Below are positions 58,996 through 64,000 of a DNA stretch of 64,000 bases, in pieces. The notes under the pieces are model-generated. The model worked only from the letters and a program-made list of their open reading frames with translations, did not search any database and had not been told where the DNA came from. The stretch's first letter is position 1; each line of letters begins with the position of its first letter. A program made the position numbers and the translations under genes. The stretch is from Aestuariibacter sp. GS-14 (GTDB lineage Bacteria > Pseudomonadota > Gammaproteobacteria > Enterobacterales > Alteromonadaceae): contig NZ_VHIP01000002.1 in NCBI RefSeq assembly GCF_006494365.1, forward strand, positions 496,001 through 560,000, in the 5' to 3' direction.

Positions 58996-61900
58996 TTACT
59001 GTAACGCAAACTGCGAACCAACCCACAGCATCAGGCAGTATGCTGTATAAATTGATCTCTGCCTTATTTGTTGTTATCACGCTTACACTGGCCGGGTGTG
59101 GCGGTTCCGGAACAGAATCCGGTTCCAACGATCTGCTGGTGTGTGATGCGCCGTTAGTGCCGGATTCTACCGGTATGATGTGTGTGGCCAAGCCGCCTAT
59201 CGACTGTGATCCACCTACGGTACCCAATGAAGCGAACGACGCCTGTGTGGTCGGCGCCGATCCAACACTGGACGATCCGGTGTTCTTCCCTGGTGCAAAT
59301 CAGGCGGTGTTGTACTACAACCGCGCCGGAGTAGGGGCGTCCAATAGTCCGGGCGACAGTGCTTATGACGGTTGGAAACTGCATACCTGGAACAATGATG
59401 CCTGTGATGCCTATGTTGATGGCGATACCGACTGGGCCAACGGCCGCGCTATTTCGGGCATCGATCCAAACTACGGTGCTTACTGGGTATTGGAACTGAA
59501 ACCCGGTGTTGCAGGTACGCCAGGCGCTTGTCATAACTTTATTATTCATAAAGGTACCGACGATGCTGGCAAGGAAATGGGTGGCTCAGACTTTAAAGGT
59601 AAGCTGGATCAGGATGATGCGAAGTTCACGCGTATGAACTTTACCTTATCCGGTGTCGCTACCGTGTTTGAGTTCCCGCTTCTCTCGCTGGGGCCGCAAC
59701 CGGTTAAAATTGAAGGCGCATCAGCTCACTGGCTCGACACTCAGGTCATCCTGTGGGACGCCCCCGATGGCGTAGACACCGTTAAGCTGCATTATTCAGC
59801 GGCAGCGGATCTGGAAACCTCGGTAGAAAATGGCCTGAATGGCACTGCCATCGAGCTTGCAGCAACCTCACTTACCGATGAACAAGCAGCTATCGCCCCC
59901 CATCTGTCTTCACTCCCTGCCTTTGAAGGTAACTGGAGTGCGGAAGAGGCCAAAGCGGTGCTGAAAACTCAGGTCGTTGTTGGTGGTTATGCAAGCGACG
60001 GTACCTTGTTAGCCGCAACGCGTTTACAACATGCGAACGTACTGGACCAGTTGTACACTAAAGGTGAAGCAGATGCCAACGAGGCCATGCTGGGTGGTGT
60101 TTACACCGATGATGGTATCACTGCCTCTGTTTGGGCGCCTACGGCTACCGCGGTTAATTTATTGGTGTATAACGACAATAAATCACTGGCTAATCGTTAT
60201 GCCATGACATTGGATACCGATTCGGGTGTGTGGTCGTATGAAGGCGGCATGAGCCTGGATCGCAAACTGTATCGTTATGAAGTGACAGTGTATTATCCGT
60301 CGTTAGATGAAATTACTACGCTGGAAGTGACTGATCCTTATTCGGTTTCATTGTCTACCAATGGTCGTTTTTCACGCTTTGTGAATCTTGCTGACGCATC
60401 ACTGAAGCCTGATGGCTGGGATACGCAAGTTGTTCCTGAAATTGAAAACCCGGAAGATGCGGTGATTTACGAAGGTCATGTTCGCGACTTCAGTATTCGC
60501 GATATGTCCACCAGCGAAGCCAACCGCGGTAAATACCTTGCCTTTACTGAGCAGGGCAGCGATCCGGTTTCACATTTGCAGGAACTGGCAGATGCAGGGT
60601 TAACCCATTTCCACATTCTGCCCAGTAATGACATTGCTACTATTGATGAAGATCCGGCTAACACAGTGGATATTTATGACACTGTGGCACGTTTGTGTGT
60701 GAAACGCCCGAATGCGCAGGTGTGTAGCGAAGCTGATCCAAGCAGCACATTGTTAGAGGTGTACAACAGCTATGATCCGCTCTCAGAAGCAGGCAGTGCC
60801 CAGGCGCTGACCCAGGAGCTTCGCAGCCTAGATAGCTTTAACTGGGGTTACGATCCACATCACTTCAATGCACCGGAAGGCAGCTATGCGTCAAGTGCAG
60901 AGGGTGTAGAACGCATTATTGAAATGCGTGCGATGATTCAATCCCTGCATGAAATTGGCCTGCGTGTGGCACTCGACGTAGTGTATAACCACACCAACGC
61001 GTCTGGCGTGTTTACCAAGTCAGTACTCGACAAAGTGGTCCCTGGTTATTATCACCGCTATGAAGTGGATTCTGGCGCGATTGTGCGTGAAACCTGTTGT
61101 GAAGATACAGAACCACGCAACGTCATGATGGAAAAGCTGATGCTGGATTCACTGTCAATGTGGGCGAGCGAATATAAATTCGACGCGTTCCGCTTTGATA
61201 TCATGAGTCAGGCAACCAAAGACACTATGGTGCGTCTGCGCGATGCGATTCAGGCCATCGATCCAGACAACTACTTCTATGGTGAAGGCTGGACTAAGAT
61301 TGACCGTGGCTATGAGCAGGCTAATCAGCTGAATATGGCCGGTACTGAAATTGGTACGTATAACGACCGTCTGCGTGATGCGATCCGTTATGGTCATATC
61401 TTTAATCCAGACAGCGATTCTGCCTTGTACGAGCAGGACCGGGTTAAAATGGGCATGGCCGGTACACTGGCTGACTTCGTGCTCAATACTTCTGGTGGTC
61501 GTGCTACTACTGCATCTGCGTTAGGTGGATACGCTAAAGATCCGGCCGACATTATCAACTATGTGTCTAAGCACGATAATGAAAGCTTATGGGATCAGCT
61601 TAACTATGTACTGCCGGAAAGCCTTACCCTTGAGCAGCGGGTACGCGCACAAAATACCAGTATGGGTATCACGCTGTTGTCGCAGGGTATTCCATTCCTG
61701 CAAATGGGTGGCGATATGCTGCGCTCGAAGTCCATGGATCGCGATAGCTACGATTCAGGTGACTGGTTCAACTATGTTGATTTCACCATGCAAACCAACA
61801 ACTGGAACGTTGGTTTACCTTTGGCTGAGAAAAACGAGGCGCGCTGGGGTGAAATGGGGCAGTTTGTCTATTCACCAGAGCGTGCAGCAAGCATGACAGA

Positions 61901-63371
61901 GATCGAACTGGCAGCGGAAGTCTTTAAAGAGTTCTTAACCATTCGTCAAACCAGTCCATTGTTCCGTTTAACAACCGCACAGGACATCATGGATCGCGTA
62001 GGCTTCCACAATCTGGGTACCCGTCAGCAGGTTGGCCTGATTGCGATGAGCATCGACGACGGCTACAACGCAGATGCGGCTACGACACTGATGGATTTAG
62101 ACGCCAATTATGACGCCGTTATGGTTGTGGTAAACACCGGTTACAATGAAAAATCCATTGAGGTGAATACGGCTACAGGCTTTATGCTTCACACAGTACA
62201 GCAAAACTCTTACGACAATGCGGTACGCGGCGCCTACTTTACTGAGAATGAGTCGGGCAACGGCAGCTTTACGGTGCCTGCACTTACCATTGCCGTATTT
62301 GTGAAACCGCAAAGTGGTGCACAGGGTTATGGTTTAGCCAGCTATGCAACTGCGGGCGCGCCAGATGTTGTACCTTACGGTGATACATCGGTTTACCTGC
62401 GCGGCAGCATGTCTGGCTGGGGCACATCTGTTGAGTTCGCCTATCAGGGCAACGGCATTTATACCGCAACGTCTGCATTAACCGCAGGTACGCAGTATGA
62501 GTTCAAGTTTGCATCTGAAGACTGGGCTTCAGTGAACTTTGGTGCCGCTGATGCAGCAGATGCCACAGTAACGGCGGGTGTAGAAGTGGTATTGGGTGTG
62601 TCTAACAACAACCTGTTCTTTACGCCTTCGGTGGATGCAACTTACCTGTTCACCGTGGATGCCAGCGACGCACAGGCGCCGGTACTTACCGTTGAAAACG
62701 AAGAACCTTATGCAGGCACCACCGTGTATCTGCGTGGCGGCTTTAACGGCTGGGGTACAGAAACGCCACTGGAGTACAAAGGTGCCCGTCAGTATCAGGT
62801 ATCTATGTCACTGACTGCCGGTAGCTATGAGTTCAAAGTGGCCTCGGAAGACTGGGCAACAGTAAACCTGGGCGCTGTGTCTGGTGCTGATGAAGACAAA
62901 ACGGTTGTACTGGGGCAGGAGACCTATCTGGCTGCCACTAATGACAACCTGGTTATCAACATCGATACCGACGGTGACTATGTCTTTATTGTGGATGTCA
63001 GCGATAAAGCTGAGCCTGTGCTGAAAGTGTTTAACGAACAGTTCTTTGGCAATACCCCTGTGTTTTTACGCGGTGGTATGAATGGCTGGGGAACAGCCGA
63101 TGAACTGGCTTACCAGGGCGATGGTGTGTATTCAGTTGATATTACCGTAAGCGGTGGTGCGACTGAGTTCAAAGTGGCCTCGGAAGACTGGGCAACGGTA
63201 AACCTGGGCAATCCTGATGATGCCGCTACTAATACAGTAACGGTGGGGGCAGGTAAGGTACTTGGCAACAGTAACAACAATCTGATGATTGAACTGGATG
63301 CCGGTACTTACGAGTTCAGGGTAACGGGTCCGGATGCAACCCAACCCATCCTGACAGTTATTGCTAAATAA
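58992..63371 (+). CDS. Lipoprotein pullulanase-type alpha-1,6-glucosidase with three C-terminal modules
   Basis: A 1459-residue GH13 debranching enzyme. Lipoprotein signal MLYKLISALFVVITLTLAGC (Cys36 if translation starts at 58992; an ATG at 59040 is an alternative). A CBM41-like module is about 97-230, CBM48-like about 370-470, and the catalytic domain about 480-1090. It shows DVVYNH (662-667), FRFDIM with nucleophile Asp736, GEGW with acid/base Glu765 and KHDNES with Asp862. Residues about 1132-1459 are three modules of about 111 residues, each with VYLRGxxxGWGT and SEDWAxVNxG, probably starch-binding. It overlaps the receptor gene by ATGA. Likely cleaves alpha-1,6 links of surface-bound glucans. 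Confidence 0.93.
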   Translation: MITVTQTANQPTASGSMLYKLISALFVVITLTLAGCGGSGTESGSNDLLVCDAPLVPDSTGMMCVAKPPIDCDPPTVPNEANDACVVGADPTLDDPVFFPGANQAVLYYNRAGVGASNSPGDSAYDGWKLHTWNNDACDAYVDGDTDWANGRAISGIDPNYGAYWVLELKPGVAGTPGACHNFIIHKGTDDAGKEMGGSDFKGKLDQDDAKFTRMNFTLSGVATVFEFPLLSLGPQPVKIEGASAHWLDTQVILWDAPDGVDTVKLHYSAAADLETSVENGLNGTAIELAATSLTDEQAAIAPHLSSLPAFEGNWSAEEAKAVLKTQVVVGGYASDGTLLAATRLQHANVLDQLYTKGEADANEAMLGGVYTDDGITASVWAPTATAVNLLVYNDNKSLANRYAMTLDTDSGVWSYEGGMSLDRKLYRYEVTVYYPSLDEITTLEVTDPYSVSLSTNGRFSRFVNLADASLKPDGWDTQVVPEIENPEDAVIYEGHVRDFSIRDMSTSEANRGKYLAFTEQGSDPVSHLQELADAGLTHFHILPSNDIATIDEDPANTVDIYDTVARLCVKRPNAQVCSEADPSSTLLEVYNSYDPLSEAGSAQALTQELRSLDSFNWGYDPHHFNAPEGSYASSAEGVERIIEMRAMIQSLHEIGLRVALDVVYNHTNASGVFTKSVLDKVVPGYYHRYEVDSGAIVRETCCEDTEPRNVMMEKLMLDSLSMWASEYKFDAFRFDIMSQATKDTMVRLRDAIQAIDPDNYFYGEGWTKIDRGYEQANQLNMAGTEIGTYNDRLRDAIRYGHIFNPDSDSALYEQDRVKMGMAGTLADFVLNTSGGRATTASALGGYAKDPADIINYVSKHDNESLWDQLNYVLPESLTLEQRVRAQNTSMGITLLSQGIPFLQMGGDMLRSKSMDRDSYDSGDWFNYVDFTMQTNNWNVGLPLAEKNEARWGEMGQFVYSPERAASMTEIELAAEVFKEFLTIRQTSPLFRLTTAQDIMDRVGFHNLGTRQQVGLIAMSIDDGYNADAATTLMDLDANYDAVMVVVNTGYNEKSIEVNTATGFMLHTVQQNSYDNAVRGAYFTENESGNGSFTVPALTIAVFVKPQSGAQGYGLASYATAGAPDVVPYGDTSVYLRGSMSGWGTSVEFAYQGNGIYTATSALTAGTQYEFKFASEDWASVNFGAADAADATVTAGVEVVLGVSNNNLFFTPSVDATYLFTVDASDAQAPVLTVENEEPYAGTTVYLRGGFNGWGTETPLEYKGARQYQVSMSLTAGSYEFKVASEDWATVNLGAVSGADEDKTVVLGQETYLAATNDNLVINIDTDGDYVFIVDVSDKAEPVLKVFNEQFFGNTPVFLRGGMNGWGTADELAYQGDGVYSVDITVSGGATEFKVASEDWATVNLGNPDDAATNTVTVGAGKVLGNSNNNLMIELDAGTYEFRVTGPDATQPILTVIAK
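62379..63368 (+). repeat. Three tandem module-coding repeats in the pullulanase gene
   Basis: Module starts are spaced by 111 and 112 codons. Modules 2 and 3 share a near-identical stretch of about 39 bases (62831-62869 and 63169-63207) with one difference, which points to recent duplication or gene conversion. Confidence 0.85.
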
Positions 63372-63390
63372 CCCTGACTTGTTGTAACGT

Positions 63391-63423
63391 AAAAGCGCGC
63401 TTGGTTTCCAGCGCGCTTTTTTT
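63391..63423 (+). terminator. Rho-independent terminator after the pullulanase gene
   Basis: Perfect stem AAAAGCGCGC / GCGCGCTTTT with a 10-base loop, followed by TTT. It closes the receptor-pullulanase unit. Confidence 0.93.
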
Positions 63424-63437
63424 ATGTGAGGAATACA

Positions 63438-63857
63438 ATGCGAGTACTGGCTAAACTGCTGTTGATTGTGTGTTGTGTATGTGGCGCTTTTTGTACGCAG
63501 GTGTATGCACAGACCAAGCCCCAACAAATGGATATCGAGCCTGCTTATGCCTGGTTGGAACTCATCGATCGTGGCCGGTATTTTCAGTCATGGCAATACG
63601 CCAGTGATCACTTCAAACAAAACATTGATGCCTCTCAGTGGAATGATGTGCTGGTTGGTGCCAAGGCATCATTAGGCGATTTGGTGTCCCGTGAATTAAG
63701 CGGTTATGGTGTGCGCGATACCGTAGCCGGATTGCCAAAAGGCAATTATATGGTGTTTCAATTCAAGAGTGAGTTTACCCACAAAACCCTCAATGAACTG
63801 CTTATCATGACGCGGGAAAACAACGAACTGAAAACCGTGGCTTATTTAATTCAGTAA
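63438..63857 (+). CDS. DUF4019 family secreted protein
   Basis: A 139-residue exported protein with signal peptide (about 1-24, ending QVYA). The mature part begins AWLELIDRGRYFQSWQYASDHFKQNI and continues WNDVLVGAKASLGDLVSREL, the DUF4019 pattern. Function is unknown. The ATG at 63438 follows GAGGAA; an in-frame GTG four codons upstream overlaps that ribosome site. Confidence 0.88.
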   Translation: MRVLAKLLLIVCCVCGAFCTQVYAQTKPQQMDIEPAYAWLELIDRGRYFQSWQYASDHFKQNIDASQWNDVLVGAKASLGDLVSRELSGYGVRDTVAGLPKGNYMVFQFKSEFTHKTLNELLIMTRENNELKTVAYLIQ

Positions 63858-63873
63858 TCAGAACATCAACTTT

Positions 63874-64000
63874 TCACACCTCGGTTGTTATTTCAAAATC
63901 GGCAAACAGTGGCAAGTGATCTGAGTAATGTCGGGTTTGTCGTTCATTGATCACTCCTGACTTCACTACTTTACAATGTTCAGAAAGCCACACCCGATCC
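63874..64000 (-). CDS. Endonuclease/exonuclease/phosphatase family protein, C-terminal part (partial)
   Basis: The last 127 bases encode, on the minus strand, the end of a protein that runs off the window: DRVWLSEHCKVVKSGV, then RHYSDHLPLFADFEITTEV and a stop. SDHLPLFADF is the conserved end of the EEP superfamily, where Asp-His is the catalytic pair. The substrate class cannot be decided from this piece. It is convergent with the DUF4019 gene. Confidence 0.82.
   Translation of the reverse strand, partial: DRVWLSEHCKVVKSGVINERQTRHYSDHLPLFADFEITTEV

Overview
The window looks like a chromosomal segment of a marine gammaproteobacterium of the order Alteromonadales, most likely family Alteromonadaceae. 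This is inferred from the protein families and gene order: cysZ-smc-zipA-ligA, DUF2062-comEC-msbA-lpxK-trm112-kdsB, gltA / sdhCDAB-sucABCD, and a large Caulobacter-type TonB receptor beside a lipoprotein pullulanase. The genus cannot be fixed from sequence alone. The segment is gene dense, with no prophage, no intact insertion sequence, no CRISPR array and no rRNA. The one clear repeat element is a 0.3 kb palindromic MITE-like sequence at about 1421-1726.

Layout. 1-1354: glmM tail, tpiA, secG, tRNA-Leu(GAG). 1421-11106: the palindromic element, then a mixed block (YqaE/Pmp3 peptide, entericidin-like lipoprotein, hemerythrin-like protein, phosphatase-lipid kinase fusion, DUF2878 membrane protein, an unrecognised protein, putP-proB-proA, an MscS channel). 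11373-16850: pnp, DUF1244, cdd, nlpI and a Sel1-repeat metallopeptidase. 16825-24635: cysZ, smc, zipA, ligA. 24684-25598: a secreted protein with a PEP-CTERM-like tail. 25839-33211: DUF2062, comEC, msbA, lpxK, trm112, kdsB, an SDR. 33317-43856: rimO and a run of small metabolic or unknown genes (GNAT, DUF2919, tcdA, lhgO, a glutathionyl-hydroquinone reductase, pirin) and the GDP-mannose genes manC-manB. 44099-55667: a TCA-cycle block. 55939-63371: TonB receptor plus pullulanase. 63438 to the end: a DUF4019 protein and the 3' end of an endonuclease/exonuclease/phosphatase-family gene.

How genes work together. putP-proB-proA couples proline uptake with the first two steps of proline synthesis. 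The TCA block encodes citrate synthase, the whole succinate dehydrogenase, the E1 and E2 parts of 2-oxoglutarate dehydrogenase, and succinyl-CoA synthetase; E3 (lpd) is not here. msbA, lpxK and kdsB serve lipid A/LPS assembly. manC and manB make GDP-mannose. The TonB receptor and the pullulanase overlap by ATGA and probably form a two-gene unit for alpha-glucan capture and debranching.

Most noteworthy: (1) the usual secG - tRNA-Leu - rimP-nusA-infB-rbfA-truB-rpsO - pnp - nlpI chain is broken, with the rimP-to-rpsO part missing and about 10 kb of unrelated genes in its place, and the palindromic element lying at the tRNA-Leu edge; (2) the internal structure of that element; (3) a Sel1-repeat metallopeptidase next to nlpI; (4) perfect palindromes in the promoter regions of the PEP-CTERM-like gene and of the TonB receptor; (5) three tandem C-terminal modules in the pullulanase. 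No wholly new multi-gene system is evident.
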